Below are positions 24,394-35,037 of a DNA stretch of 64,000 bases, piece after piece. The stretch is from NCBI RefSeq assembly GCF_900105455.1, contig NZ_FNSF01000002.1, positions 241,501 to 305,500 on the forward strand. Reading direction: 5' to 3'. Under the pieces are notes generated by a model that did no database searches, was not told the origin of the DNA, and saw nothing but the letters and a program-made list of their open reading frames with translations. A program made the position numbers and the translations under genes. Numbering within the stretch: position 1 is the stretch's first letter; every line of letters starts with the position of its first letter. The DNA is from Tenacibaculum sp. MAR_2009_124 (GTDB lineage Bacteria > Bacteroidota > Bacteroidia > Flavobacteriales > Flavobacteriaceae).

Positions 24394-25716
24394 ATGAAAA
24401 AATTAAGATTAATAATTGAACGCGAGTTTATAGCCAAAGTAAGAAATAAATCCTTTATTATTATGACTTTTTTGAGTCCTATAATAATGATAGGAATGGG
24501 GTTTTTAGTCTTCTTTTTAATGAAGAAGAATGATGAGAAAGTAAAGAACATCGTTTTTGTAGATGAATCGGGGCTTTTTAAAGAAGATGTTTTTTTAGAT
24601 ACGAAAACAGTGAAATACCAAGATTTTACAAAACTAGGTATCGAGGATTCAAAGGAGAAAGTTAACAATGGTGATTTTTACGGGGTATTATATATTCCGA
24701 AATTAGATAGTTTGGAAGTGCTTGCTAACTCTGTTGAGTTTTTCTCGAAGGATACGCCAAGTATGACGGTTATTTCTTCACTTGAAGGAAAAATCGAAAG
24801 GAAAATTAGAAATGAAAAATTAACAAAATTTGGAATTGATCTTGAAAAAATAAAAGCGTCGAGAATTTCTTCAGATATAAAGATGTTTGACTTTTCTGGA
24901 GAGAAATCTTCTAAGCTCAAAAATGGATTGAAAATTGGAGTAGGAGCCATTGCTGGGTACCTTTTAATGATGTTTGTGATGATTTACGGTACTTCTGTAA
25001 TGAGAAGTGTTATTGAAGAAAAAACAAGTAGAATTATTGAGGTAATTGTTTCTTCTGTAAAACCTTTTCAACTAATGATGGGGAAAATTATAGGAAACGC
25101 CTCGGCAGGGTTATTACAATTTATTATTTGGGGAATTCTATTTCTAATATTAAGTACAGTTCTTTCAGCTGTGTTTGGTATGGATTTAATGGAAATGCAA
25201 TCGGCTAAAGTGCCGCCTGAACAAATGGAGGCTATGGCTAAAGCAACTGAAGGTAAAGGTGAAATGATTCTTCAAGAGTTTTTTAGATTGCCGTTATTAC
25301 AATTATTCTTATTGTTCATCTTTTATTTCTTAGGTGGTTATGCTTTATATAGCTCATTGTTTGCAGCAGTTGGTGCAGCAGTTGATAATGAAACCGATAC
25401 ACAACAATTTATGATGCCAATTATGTTACCATTAATTTTGGCGGTATACGTTGGTTTTGCAACAGTAATTGAAAATCCTCATGGGCCTATAGCGACTATA
25501 TTCTCTTATATTCCATTAACCTCACCAATTGTTATGCTAATGCGTGTTCCTTTTGGTGTAGCATGGTGGGAAATAGCATTATCAATGTTATTATTAATAG
25601 GAACATTCTTGTTAATAGTTTGGGTAGCTGCCAAAATTTACCGAGTGGGTATATTGTCCTATGGAAAAAAGCCTTCGTATAAAGATTTATGGAAGTGGAT
25701 TAGATATAGCGGATAA
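24394..25716 (+). CDS. ABC-2 type permease (NatB-like)
   Basis: A 440-residue integral membrane partner of the preceding ATPase. It has one N-terminal helix (about residues 20-42, IIMTFLSPIIMIGMGFLVFFL), a large extracytoplasmic domain up to ~180, and five or six further helices, including the strongly conserved region after MRSVIEEKTSRIIEVIVSSVKPFQLMMGK, which is the coupling segment of NatB/CcmB-like ABC-2 permeases. Length and layout fit. It is the last gene of the two-gene operon; the hairpin at 25771 follows. Substrate unknown, sodium extrusion is one possibility. Confidence 0.9.
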   Translation: MKKLRLIIEREFIAKVRNKSFIIMTFLSPIIMIGMGFLVFFLMKKNDEKVKNIVFVDESGLFKEDVFLDTKTVKYQDFTKLGIEDSKEKVNNGDFYGVLYIPKLDSLEVLANSVEFFSKDTPSMTVISSLEGKIERKIRNEKLTKFGIDLEKIKASRISSDIKMFDFSGEKSSKLKNGLKIGVGAIAGYLLMMFVMIYGTSVMRSVIEEKTSRIIEVIVSSVKPFQLMMGKIIGNASAGLLQFIIWGILFLILSTVLSAVFGMDLMEMQSAKVPPEQMEAMAKATEGKGEMILQEFFRLPLLQLFLLFIFYFLGGYALYSSLFAAVGAAVDNETDTQQFMMPIMLPLILAVYVGFATVIENPHGPIATIFSYIPLTSPIVMLMRVPFGVAWWEIALSMLLLIGTFLLIVWVAAKIYRVGILSYGKKPSYKDLWKWIRYSG

Positions 25717-25770
25717 TTGATAAATTTGAAATCTATTTATAGATCAATAAAATATTTTCAAAAAGAAATC

Positions 25771-25807
25771 AATAAAGCAGTTCTATTTTTTAAAGAACTG
25801 CTTTATT
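25771..25807. terminator. Terminator after the ABC exporter operon
   Basis: A perfect 14-bp stem AATAAAGCAGTTCT/AGAACTGCTTTATT with a 9-base loop, then a T-run. It lies 23 bases before the mscS-like start. Confidence 0.85.
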
Positions 25808-25830
25808 TTTGATGTCTAATCAATTTTGTC

Positions 25831-26655
25831 ATGGAAGAACTGAATAAACTACTTGACTATACTTTTAAATTTAGTAAAGATATTAGTATTAGTATAAGAG
25901 CAGTGCTCACGCTAATAATAGTATTAATCATAGCTTCTTTATTATTTAATTTTCTAAAGAAAATAGTAATTAAGAGGTTAAGAAATGATGATAAAAACAA
26001 GTTTGATACTGTTTTTTCTTTTACCAGCTGGTTAATGTATATCATTATCTTTTTGGTTACTCTCAGTTCTTCAGGTGTTAATGTAACCGCAATTTTTGCG
26101 GCCTCTGCAGCGCTTTTAATTGGTGTTGGTTTGGCTTTACAAACATTCTTTCAAGATATTATATCTGGAATTTTTATTATCATAGATCAAAGCGTGCATG
26201 TTGGGGATATTATAGAGTTAGATGGAAAAGTAGGAAGAGTAGAGGAAATTAAGTTAAGGACAACTAGAGCTGTAACTATTGATAATAGAGTTTTGATAAT
26301 TCCTAATCATAAATATTTAACGAAAAGTTTATTTAATTGGACGCAGAATGGAACGCTTACCAAAGAAAATATAAAGGTTGGAGTTGCTTATGGAAGTGAT
26401 GTAGATTTAGTTAAAAAATTATTATTACAAGCGGCAAGCGAGCATCCTAAAGTTTTTAAAATACCTGCTCCAATAGTAATTTTTGAAGATTTTGGAGATA
26501 GTGCTTTACAATTTACCTTAATATTCGCCTTAAATGATAGCTTTCAAGCAGTAATACCGAAGAGTGATATACGTTTTAGGATAAACGAACTGTTTAAGGA
26601 ACATGAAATTTCAATACCTTTTCCTCAAAGAGACATTCACATTATTAAAGAATAA
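25831..26655 (+). CDS. Mechanosensitive ion channel, MscS family
   Basis: A 274-residue inner-membrane channel that releases solutes on osmotic downshock. Three hydrophobic helices occupy residues ~18-45, 60-80 and 85-115. The pore-lining helix reads AASAALLIGVGLALQTFFQDI, with the small-residue pattern of MscS TM3, followed by the FIIIDQSVHVGDIIELDGKVGRV beta domain and a C-terminal alpha-beta cage ending near DIHIIKE. Length is close to the E. coli protein (286). It stands alone between a terminator and the converging decarboxylase gene. Confidence 0.93.
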   Translation: MEELNKLLDYTFKFSKDISISIRAVLTLIIVLIIASLLFNFLKKIVIKRLRNDDKNKFDTVFSFTSWLMYIIIFLVTLSSSGVNVTAIFAASAALLIGVGLALQTFFQDIISGIFIIIDQSVHVGDIIELDGKVGRVEEIKLRTTRAVTIDNRVLIIPNHKYLTKSLFNWTQNGTLTKENIKVGVAYGSDVDLVKKLLLQAASEHPKVFKIPAPIVIFEDFGDSALQFTLIFALNDSFQAVIPKSDIRFRINELFKEHEISIPFPQRDIHIIKE

Positions 26656-26690
26656 AAAAAGCAAAAGGAGCTAATGTTAACTCCTTTTAA
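26655..26690. terminator. Bidirectional terminator between the MscS gene and the PSD-family gene
   Basis: A stem AAAAGGAG/CTCCTTTT, with A-run on the left and T-run on the right, sits in the 40 bases between the two converging stops. Confidence 0.75.
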
Positions 26691-26694
26691 GTAA

Positions 26695-28203
26695 TTATTC
26701 CCATGTAGCAACGACTTCTCCATATTTAAAATGAATAGGAGTATCATTGTCAAACTTCATTAGTTGTAGTTTGTGATTCTTTTCAAACAGTACTATAACA
26801 TCAGATCCTCCAAAAGCAAATTTCCCGAATTCTTGTCCTTTACAAACATTTTTTCCAAGCAAGTGGTATATGTGTATCGGTGAAATTCGAGTCATTCCCA
26901 AAGGAACAATAGCAATTTTTCCAATTTCTTTTGTTTCTATAATAACAATACCTTTTGTTTGCGCAAACTCATAGTTGTTTTCATTTCTATCAAGAGCATC
27001 GAATTCGCCATTATTATTTATCATAACATTTAAATAAGCTTTACCAATAACTGATTTAGATTCTAATATTTTACCAGAAACAGGGGTGTGAAACCGATGG
27101 TAATCAAAAGGACTTAAAAAATAATGTGCAAAAGTTCCTCCATTAAAGTCATTGGAATAAGGGCTTTTGTCTAAAAGTTTTTGAATCAAAGAAGTGTTGT
27201 GTTTCGATTTTAAAGTTATCTCAGGAATATTCCCATTTTCATCTATTTGATAGTCTTTCATGTAAGTGCAATCTGCAGGAGAAGAGATAATACTGTTTTT
27301 ATTGGGGGCTGATACGGAACGAAGTGGAGAAATACCTGTTTCTGGATTGGCGCCATTTAATTGACGAAAGAAGAAATCGTTAAAACAGCTCCAGCTTACT
27401 TCATATTCCGAAGAATCGTTTAGGTTGTATGAATCATTGAGCTTAAGAGTTTCTATAGTTTTTGGTGTAAAGGAAGAAGGTGTATTTAAAAATTCACCCC
27501 AAAGAGAATCGAAATTATCTATCCAATTAGAGAAATCAAACTTTGTTTTTGCGTTTTTGTAATTTCGAAGGATGAAGGTTTTATTTTTTACAGTTACTTC
27601 TTGATTGATAAGCCAATTAAACTGGAGCAAAAGATCTTGGATTTTTTGATTACAACCGTTTTTAGTGTTGTTGCTTTGCCATACATCAGGGTATTCTTTG
27701 TCGTTAACTTCGGTAGGTATAAGTTCTGAATACGCAGTTAAATATGCAATATATTGTTCAATACTTTCAGGCCAAGCGTTCCCATTGAATTCTTGATTAA
27801 TAGCCTTATATAGTAAAGGTTTTAATTGTTTTTTTGCTAGAGTTTTAGCTTTTTTCAATGAACTGACTAATGCTTCTGAAAAGACTTTGTCAATAACGAG
27901 TTGTTTAGAAAGTTCAATTAAAGGTTTGCTATGTTTTTTAACATAGGCAGATCCATTTAAAGGTTTAAAAACTTCTAAGGTCGATTTCCAAATAGCCATA
28001 GCAGGAGGAGCCGAAGTATCACAAATAAATCTATAATTAATTCCTGCAAATGCTTGTTTGGCAACTAAAAGAGGTTTGTAATACATGCCATGTATGCTAT
28101 CATTTGCTTCGTTAAAAACAACAAAATCGTCTGTTGTTAATGGCTTGTAAGGAGACCACTCTCCTAACAGAGTGCTTCTTTTCTTCGTAGTTTTAGTTTC
28201 CAT
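26695..28203 (-). CDS. Phosphatidylserine decarboxylase-family protein with long N-terminal domain
   Basis: A 502-residue pyruvoyl-type decarboxylase, taking the ATG at 28203 (METKTTKKRS); a start 41 residues upstream adds an unlikely tail. Residues ~1-180 form the N-terminal domain found in the long PSD-like branch that includes aromatic amino acid decarboxylases (PsiD type). The catalytic domain follows, with FAHYFLSPFDYHRFHTPVSG carrying the conserved histidines and, near the C-terminus, FGKFAFGGSDVIVLFE. In this family the chain cuts itself before that serine (Ser467) to form the pyruvoyl cofactor on a C-terminal alpha chain of 36 residues. It lacks the membrane helices of classical Psd, so phospholipid is not the certain substrate; tryptophan or another amino acid is equally possible. 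Confidence 0.82.
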   Translation of the reverse strand: METKTTKKRSTLLGEWSPYKPLTTDDFVVFNEANDSIHGMYYKPLLVAKQAFAGINYRFICDTSAPPAMAIWKSTLEVFKPLNGSAYVKKHSKPLIELSKQLVIDKVFSEALVSSLKKAKTLAKKQLKPLLYKAINQEFNGNAWPESIEQYIAYLTAYSELIPTEVNDKEYPDVWQSNNTKNGCNQKIQDLLLQFNWLINQEVTVKNKTFILRNYKNAKTKFDFSNWIDNFDSLWGEFLNTPSSFTPKTIETLKLNDSYNLNDSSEYEVSWSCFNDFFFRQLNGANPETGISPLRSVSAPNKNSIISSPADCTYMKDYQIDENGNIPEITLKSKHNTSLIQKLLDKSPYSNDFNGGTFAHYFLSPFDYHRFHTPVSGKILESKSVIGKAYLNVMINNNGEFDALDRNENNYEFAQTKGIVIIETKEIGKIAIVPLGMTRISPIHIYHLLGKNVCKGQEFGKFAFGGSDVIVLFEKNHKLQLMKFDNDTPIHFKYGEVVATWE

Positions 28204-28500
28204 TGTTATGGGGCTAAGATTGGTTAAAATATTCTTTTCAAAATCTGATAGTGTAGTAGTTAGGTTAGATTTTTTAATTGAAAAGAGCGATATAAACAAA
28301 TATAATTTTCTTTTTGGATAAAACATATAATAAATGTTTAAGTATAAGTTATTTGAGTATGAAAAATTGTTAAATAAAATGAATAGAATTGATATGATAT
28401 TACACTGTGTGAAAATTCTTACGTATTTTTAAGCGATTCTTAAAAAGAGAGGTTTTCTTCTTTAAAGGAATCTGACTAAATATTCCGAAATCTTAATTTC

Positions 28501-28516
28501 TGGCATGAACTATGAT
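28501..28516 (+). promoter_or_regulatory. Possible sigma-54 (-24/-12) element
   Basis: TGGCATG at 28501-28507 is a good -24 element. The -12 position has TGA where TGC is expected, at the right 12-base spacing from the GG. It lies 57 bases before the start of the sigma-54-type regulator. The -12 half is weak. Confidence 0.3.
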
Positions 28517-28572
28517 TGGTGTATTTAGATATTTCAAGTCAAGATTATAAATTAAAAAGACATCTATTATAT

Positions 28573-29736
28573 ATGAGCAAAATTCTAATTATTGAAGATG
28601 AAGCTGCGATTCGAAGAGTTTTAAAGAAGATCATTTCAGAAGAGAATGATAGTTATGAGGTTGAAGAAGCAGAAGATGGATTGTTGGGGATAGAGAAAAT
28701 TAAAGAAAAGGATTATGATTTAGTTCTTTGTGATATTAAAATGCCTAAAATGGATGGCGTTGAGGTGTTAGAGAAAGCTAAAAAAATTAAACCTGAAATT
28801 CCAATTGTAATGATTTCTGGCCATGGAGATTTAGATACCGCCGTTAATACTATGAGATTGGGTGCTTTTGACTATATTTCAAAACCACCAGATTTAAATA
28901 GATTATTAAATACTGTTCGAAATGCCCTAGATAAAAAGGAGTTGGTCGTAGAAAATAAACGATTAAAGAAAAAGGTAAGTAAGAGCTATCAAATGATTGG
29001 AGAGAGTGATGCTATTACACATATCAAAGACATCATTGAAAAGGTAGCTGCTACCGATGCAAGAGTATTAATCACAGGACCAAATGGATCGGGAAAAGAA
29101 CTGGTAGCGCATTGGCTTCATGAGAAGTCAGATAGATCAAAAGCTCCAATGATTGAAGTAAACTGTGCGGCTATACCCTCAGAATTAATAGAGAGCGAAT
29201 TATTTGGTCATGTAAAAGGAAGTTTTACAGGAGCTAATAAAGATAGAGCAGGTAAGTTTGAAGCGGCAAATGGAGGAACAATTTTTCTTGATGAAATTGG
29301 AGATATGAGTTTGTCTGCTCAAGCTAAGGTTTTAAGAGCACTCCAAGAAAATAAAATATCAAGAGTCGGTTCTGATAAAGACATTAAGGTGAATGTTAGG
29401 GTTGTTGCTGCAACAAATAAAGATTTAAAGAAGGAGATTGAAGAAGGAAGGTTCCGCGAAGACCTTTATCATAGGTTAGCTGTTATTTTAATTAAGGTGC
29501 CTGCTTTAAATGATAGAAGAGAAGATATTCCATTATTGATTAATTTCTTTGCAAATAAGATAGCAACGGAACAGGGATCGCCTAAGAAAGAATTTTCAGA
29601 TGCGGCGATAAAATTATTACAGGAGTATGACTGGACAGGAAATATTCGTGAATTAAGAAATGTAATTGAACGATTAATTATTTTAGGAGAGAAAACTGTT
29701 TCAGAAAACGATATTAAATTGTTTGCTAGTAAATAG
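28573..29736 (+). CDS. Sigma-54-dependent response regulator lacking a DNA-binding domain
   Basis: A 387-residue NtrC-like activator from the ATG at 28573 (MSKILIIEDEAAIRR). The receiver domain has the phospho-acceptor Asp54 in LCDIKMPKMDG and the switch lysine in YISKP. The AAA+ domain (about 140-370) has Walker A GPNGSGKE, the sigma-54 contact loop GSFTGA (the usual form is GAFTGA), Walker B GGTIFLDEIGD and the arginine finger region RFREDLYHRL. The protein ends at NDIKLFASK, right after the AAA+ lid, and has no Fis-type helix-turn-helix, so it cannot bind an enhancer in the usual way. Its cognate kinase is not adjacent. Activity at sigma-54 promoters is expected but unproven. Confidence 0.9.
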   Translation: MSKILIIEDEAAIRRVLKKIISEENDSYEVEEAEDGLLGIEKIKEKDYDLVLCDIKMPKMDGVEVLEKAKKIKPEIPIVMISGHGDLDTAVNTMRLGAFDYISKPPDLNRLLNTVRNALDKKELVVENKRLKKKVSKSYQMIGESDAITHIKDIIEKVAATDARVLITGPNGSGKELVAHWLHEKSDRSKAPMIEVNCAAIPSELIESELFGHVKGSFTGANKDRAGKFEAANGGTIFLDEIGDMSLSAQAKVLRALQENKISRVGSDKDIKVNVRVVAATNKDLKKEIEEGRFREDLYHRLAVILIKVPALNDRREDIPLLINFFANKIATEQGSPKKEFSDAAIKLLQEYDWTGNIRELRNVIERLIILGEKTVSENDIKLFASK

Positions 29737-29739
29737 TAT

Positions 29740-29774
29740 AGAAAAAGAGGTTACGTTTCGTAACCTCTTTTTCT
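29740..29774. terminator. Bidirectional terminator between the NtrC-like gene and katG
   Basis: A perfect 16-bp stem, AGAAAAAGAGGTTACG and its complement, with a 3-base loop, rich in A on the left and T on the right. Confidence 0.9.
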
Positions 29775-29791
29775 ATTTAATTATCTGTATA

Positions 29792-32017
<2,226 letters not shown>

Positions 32018-32057
32018 TTAGTAATGTTTTAAAAATTAGAATAGATTAAAGATAGCC

Positions 32058-32065
32058 CAAAGCTA
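32058..32065 (-). promoter_or_regulatory. -7 box of katG
   Basis: TAGCTTTG on the minus strand is an exact TAnnTTTG match, 43 bases before the katG ATG. Confidence 0.55.
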
Positions 32066-32279
32066 AGATGATTAATTGGATAATTTTTATTTATAATTTT
32101 TATGAACCTATAAAATTAACTTATCCAGATAGTGGTTTTTAAATTTAATTCATTGTTTTTTAAGACCTTAATAAATTTCATAAAAATAAATGATAAGTAA
32201 CAGGTCTCTTTATTGATTATTTCTATTAAACCATAGGAAAATATTTTTGTTTTTACGCTTTTAAAACTAATAAAGAGAA

Positions 32280-32287
32280 TAAATTTG
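32280..32287 (+). promoter_or_regulatory. -7 box of the peroxiredoxin operon
   Basis: TAAATTTG matches TAnnTTTG, 52 bases before the ATG. No -33 element at the right distance is seen. Confidence 0.55.
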
Positions 32288-32339
32288 CCCTCAATAAAAT
32301 AGAATACATTAATTAATAATTTATAAAAAAAATAAAAAG

Positions 32340-32981
32340 ATGGCAACATTAGTTGGTAAGAAATTTCCAAATTTAAACGTAGACGCAATGAACGAGATGG
32401 GAGATACGTTCAAGTTAAATGTTTTAGAAGAAGCAGTAAATAACAAGAAGAAAGTTGTGTTATTTTGGTACCCAAAAGATTTTACTTTTGTTTGTCCAAC
32501 AGAACTACACGCTTTTCAAGCTGCTTTGCCAGAGTTTGAAAAAAGAAACACGATTGTAATCGGAGCTTCTTGTGATACTCCAGAGGTACACTTCGCTTGG
32601 TTAAATCAGTCGAAAGATAATGGAGGGATTGAAGGAGTTTCATATCCATTATTAGCGGATAGCAACCGTAACTTATCTTCAATTTTAGGTATTTTAGATA
32701 TCGCTAATGAAACTTATGATGAGGCTACTGGAACTGTACAAGTAGAGGGAGATAATGTAACTTATAGAGCAACTTACATTATTGATGAAGAAGGAACTGT
32801 TGTACACGAAGGTGTTAACCATATGCCAATCGGTAGAAATGTAAACGAATACTTACGTTTAATCGATGCTTATACTCACGTACAAGAAAAAGGTGAAGTA
32901 TGTCCAGCTAACTGGGAAGAAGGAAAGGAAGCAATGCAACCTAATGCAAAGGCTACAGCAGAGTATTTAGCTGTAAACTAA
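32340..32981 (+). CDS. Two-cysteine peroxiredoxin (AhpC/Prx1 type)
   Basis: A 213-residue thiol peroxidase that reduces hydrogen peroxide and organic peroxides. The peroxidatic cysteine is Cys52 in FTFVCPTELHAF, and the resolving cysteine is Cys188 in GEVCPANWEEG, so it is a typical two-cysteine enzyme. The conserved arginine-containing RATYIIDEEG strand is also present. The ATG start is preceded by AAAAAAT-rich sequence without a ribosome binding site. The thioredoxin-like and DUF6952 genes follow on the same strand after a hairpin, a neighbourhood common in Flavobacteriia, so the next protein is its likely reductant. Confidence 0.95.
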   Translation: MATLVGKKFPNLNVDAMNEMGDTFKLNVLEEAVNNKKKVVLFWYPKDFTFVCPTELHAFQAALPEFEKRNTIVIGASCDTPEVHFAWLNQSKDNGGIEGVSYPLLADSNRNLSSILGILDIANETYDEATGTVQVEGDNVTYRATYIIDEEGTVVHEGVNHMPIGRNVNEYLRLIDAYTHVQEKGEVCPANWEEGKEAMQPNAKATAEYLAVN

Positions 32982-32989
32982 AAAAAATG

Positions 32990-33030
32990 GTTCGTATTTG
33001 CAAAATTTTGTAAATACGAACTTTCTTTTC
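32990..33030 (+). terminator. Hairpin after the peroxiredoxin gene
   Basis: GTTCGTATTT pairs with AAATACGAAC, extended by a near-pairing GCAAAA/TTTTGT, followed by a T-rich stretch. It may attenuate expression of the thioredoxin and DUF6952 genes relative to the peroxiredoxin gene. Confidence 0.7.
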
Positions 33031-33091
33031 TATTAAATACCTTATGAGGTATTTCTTAATGAGTTCTACTCTAACAATAAAAAATGAAATT

Positions 33092-33400
33092 ATGGTACAA
33101 GAATTAAATCAAGACAATTTAGGTCAAATTGTTTCTGATAATAAAAAAGTAGTGGTTCAGTTTTCTGCTACATGGTGTGGGAATTGTCGAATTATGAAGC
33201 CTAAGTTGAAAAAGCTTTCTTCTGAAAATGAGGAGGTAGTATTTGTTATTGCTGATGCAGAGAAGTTTCCAGAAAGTAGAAAGCTAGCAAATGTTGATAA
33301 TTTACCAACTTTTGCAACTTATGTTGATGGTGAGTTCGTAAATCAGGTGCAAACCAACAAATTTGATGTTTTAAAAGAATTGGTTAACGAAGTAATTTAA
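33092..33400 (+). CDS. Thioredoxin-like protein with WCGNC active site
   Basis: A 102-residue thioredoxin-fold protein from the ATG at 33092. The active site reads FSATWCGNCRIMKPKL (cysteines near residues 29 and 32), so the usual proline of WCGPC is asparagine. The cis-proline before strand 4 is kept in NVDNLPTFATYVDG. There is no signal peptide, hence cytoplasmic. It lies between the peroxiredoxin and DUF6952 genes and probably recycles that peroxiredoxin. CGNC should shift the redox potential, but by how much is not known. An earlier in-frame start at 33044 would overlap the hairpin region and add 16 residues of no family similarity. Confidence 0.9.
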   Translation: MVQELNQDNLGQIVSDNKKVVVQFSATWCGNCRIMKPKLKKLSSENEEVVFVIADAEKFPESRKLANVDNLPTFATYVDGEFVNQVQTNKFDVLKELVNEVI

Positions 33401-33406
33401 ATTGAT

Positions 33407-33664
33407 ATGAAATTACCTATAATAAAACACTTAACTTCTTTTATAGAAGAAAACGATCAGGACTATGTTCTTGAAACAATTGAAACATTAGAAGCATTAA
33501 CTGAAGTTCCTTCGTTAAAAGATGAGGAACTTGATGTTATAGGAGAGCTAATTTCTAATATGTATGGAGCTGTTGAGGTTTCAAAAATGATGAAAGATGG
33601 AACTCCTAAGAAGGAAGCATTGAATAGCTTTATGCAACGAGTTTTAGGTGCTATAGATAAGTAA
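33407..33664 (+). CDS. DUF6952 family protein
   Basis: A small 85-residue, mostly helical, acidic protein (MKLPIIKHLTSFIEENDQDY start, then LETIETLEALTEV and a C-terminal QRVLGAIDK). It matches the small DUF6952 family that is found after peroxiredoxin and thioredoxin genes in Flavobacteriia. It has no cysteine and no signal peptide. It begins 6 bases after the thioredoxin stop. The constant neighbourhood suggests a role in peroxide defence or in Prx/Trx handling, but its activity is unknown. Confidence 0.85.
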   Translation: MKLPIIKHLTSFIEENDQDYVLETIETLEALTEVPSLKDEELDVIGELISNMYGAVEVSKMMKDGTPKKEALNSFMQRVLGAIDK

Positions 33665-33688
33665 ACAACCGACTTTTATCGGTTGTTT
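33663..33688. terminator. Bidirectional terminator after DUF6952
   Basis: A 10-bp stem AAACAACCGA/TCGGTTGTTT overlaps the stop codon of the DUF6952 gene and lies 7 bases before the stop of the converging haloperoxidase-like gene. Confidence 0.8.
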
Positions 33689-33695
33689 CTTATAA

Positions 33696-35027
33696 TTATT
33701 TTAATGCTTTGGAAATAAAATTTCCCACATTCCTTCCTTGCTTTAGTCCCTCATCAATTGCGGCTCTATAATGTATACCACCGTATAGTCTACTTACAGC
33801 AGCTTCTTCAGCAGCTTTTCTAAATGAATTAAATGATCTTATTGGTAAGCCATAAGGTACTTCAGTGTCGTCGTTAAATTTAAAGTTATCTCCGAATAAC
33901 ATTGTTAGTACTTCTGAAGCGGTACCAGAAACGACAGAGTGTCCACTAGTATATTCAGGAAATGGAGGTGTTTGTAAAATAGGCTCCCAACTGTCATCAA
34001 TATATTGTTTAATTAAAGTTTCGGGTCTAACGAGATTGCTTCTATATTTTTCATCCCAACAGTTAATAAAAGCATCGGCAATGGCGATAGAGGTTTTTGC
34101 ATATGCATTCACAGTAGACTCAAAATCTGAATTGCTATTTCTACATGCTATTTTACAAATACCAATCCAGTGTCCTCCTGGTGTAATTTTCTTTTTAGCA
34201 AACATATAATGACCTTTTGCTACGGATACATATGGGTTGCAGTCCCAAAATTGAGCAATGGCAATTTCACTAGAATTATCTCCTATTTTCCTGATTTTTT
34301 GATCAACATGATATACCTCGAGTAATTCCTTATAAAAATCGCTTTCTGGCTTCATTGAAAATTGAGGATGTGTTTTTGGTTTAAATTGATCTGCCGAATT
34401 AAGAATAAAAGGTCTAATCTTATTCCAATGTGGTTCAATAGCATCCATATATGAAGGAGGTGTAGGAGTCCATTTTGAAATATCACCTTCGTTTTTCGCA
34501 ATGTTATATTCTGGTAATGTTCTTGTTTCTGAATAATTATCGGAATTCATCCATTGTATAACTTCATTTCCGTAATGCTCGCCATATGTTTTCGATGCTT
34601 GAAAAACTCTTTGATTTTGACCTTTCCATACTTGGTATAAACTATCTCTAAAGTTGATAATTTCATGATCAGAAAAAACAAGTTCTTTTGCAACTTCTAA
34701 AAAAGCAATTGTTGATGAAAGTTTTAGATTGATATTATGGTCAGGTTTTATTTTCTTTATTGCGATCTTACTTTTTGAATTTAAAAATATATTCAGCCCA
34801 CTATTTTTATGATTATTCAGTGTTTCGAATGCCGCGGCATTAGGGTAGGCATAAACTCTACTGGCTACTGGAGGAGAAAAAACATCATGAGTAATTGTTA
34901 CGCTAAGTTTATCAACAACCGTATGATAAAACTCTGACGTAATTTGAATTTCGGTCTCAGTTTTTGAACAATTTGTAAATAAAAAAGTTATTGTAATAAT
35001 TACGATTATTCGATTAAATAATTGCAT
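33696..35027 (-). CDS. Vanadium-dependent haloperoxidase / PAP2-fold lipoprotein
   Basis: A 443-residue exported lipoprotein (lipobox near FTNCSKTE). The C-terminal half carries the vanadate/phosphate-binding signature of the vanadium haloperoxidase-PAP2 superfamily: RPETLIKQYI, then FPEYTSGHSVVSGTASEVL and AAVSRLYGGIHYRAAIDEG, which supply the conserved Arg, Ser-Gly-His and Arg/His ligands. Relatives are halogenating enzymes or acid phosphatases. It lies 10 bases after the stop of the VCBS-repeat lipoprotein, so the two form an operon. The true reaction cannot be told. Confidence 0.85.
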   Translation of the reverse strand: MQLFNRIIVIITITFLFTNCSKTETEIQITSEFYHTVVDKLSVTITHDVFSPPVASRVYAYPNAAAFETLNNHKNSGLNIFLNSKSKIAIKKIKPDHNINLKLSSTIAFLEVAKELVFSDHEIINFRDSLYQVWKGQNQRVFQASKTYGEHYGNEVIQWMNSDNYSETRTLPEYNIAKNEGDISKWTPTPPSYMDAIEPHWNKIRPFILNSADQFKPKTHPQFSMKPESDFYKELLEVYHVDQKIRKIGDNSSEIAIAQFWDCNPYVSVAKGHYMFAKKKITPGGHWIGICKIACRNSNSDFESTVNAYAKTSIAIADAFINCWDEKYRSNLVRPETLIKQYIDDSWEPILQTPPFPEYTSGHSVVSGTASEVLTMLFGDNFKFNDDTEVPYGLPIRSFNSFRKAAEEAAVSRLYGGIHYRAAIDEGLKQGRNVGNFISKALK

Positions 35028-35037
35028 TGATATAGTT

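Noticed and set aside
32116..32388. 90-residue minus-strand frame between katG and the peroxiredoxin gene
   Set aside because: It is low-complexity, overlaps the peroxiredoxin start and covers its promoter; no family similarity.
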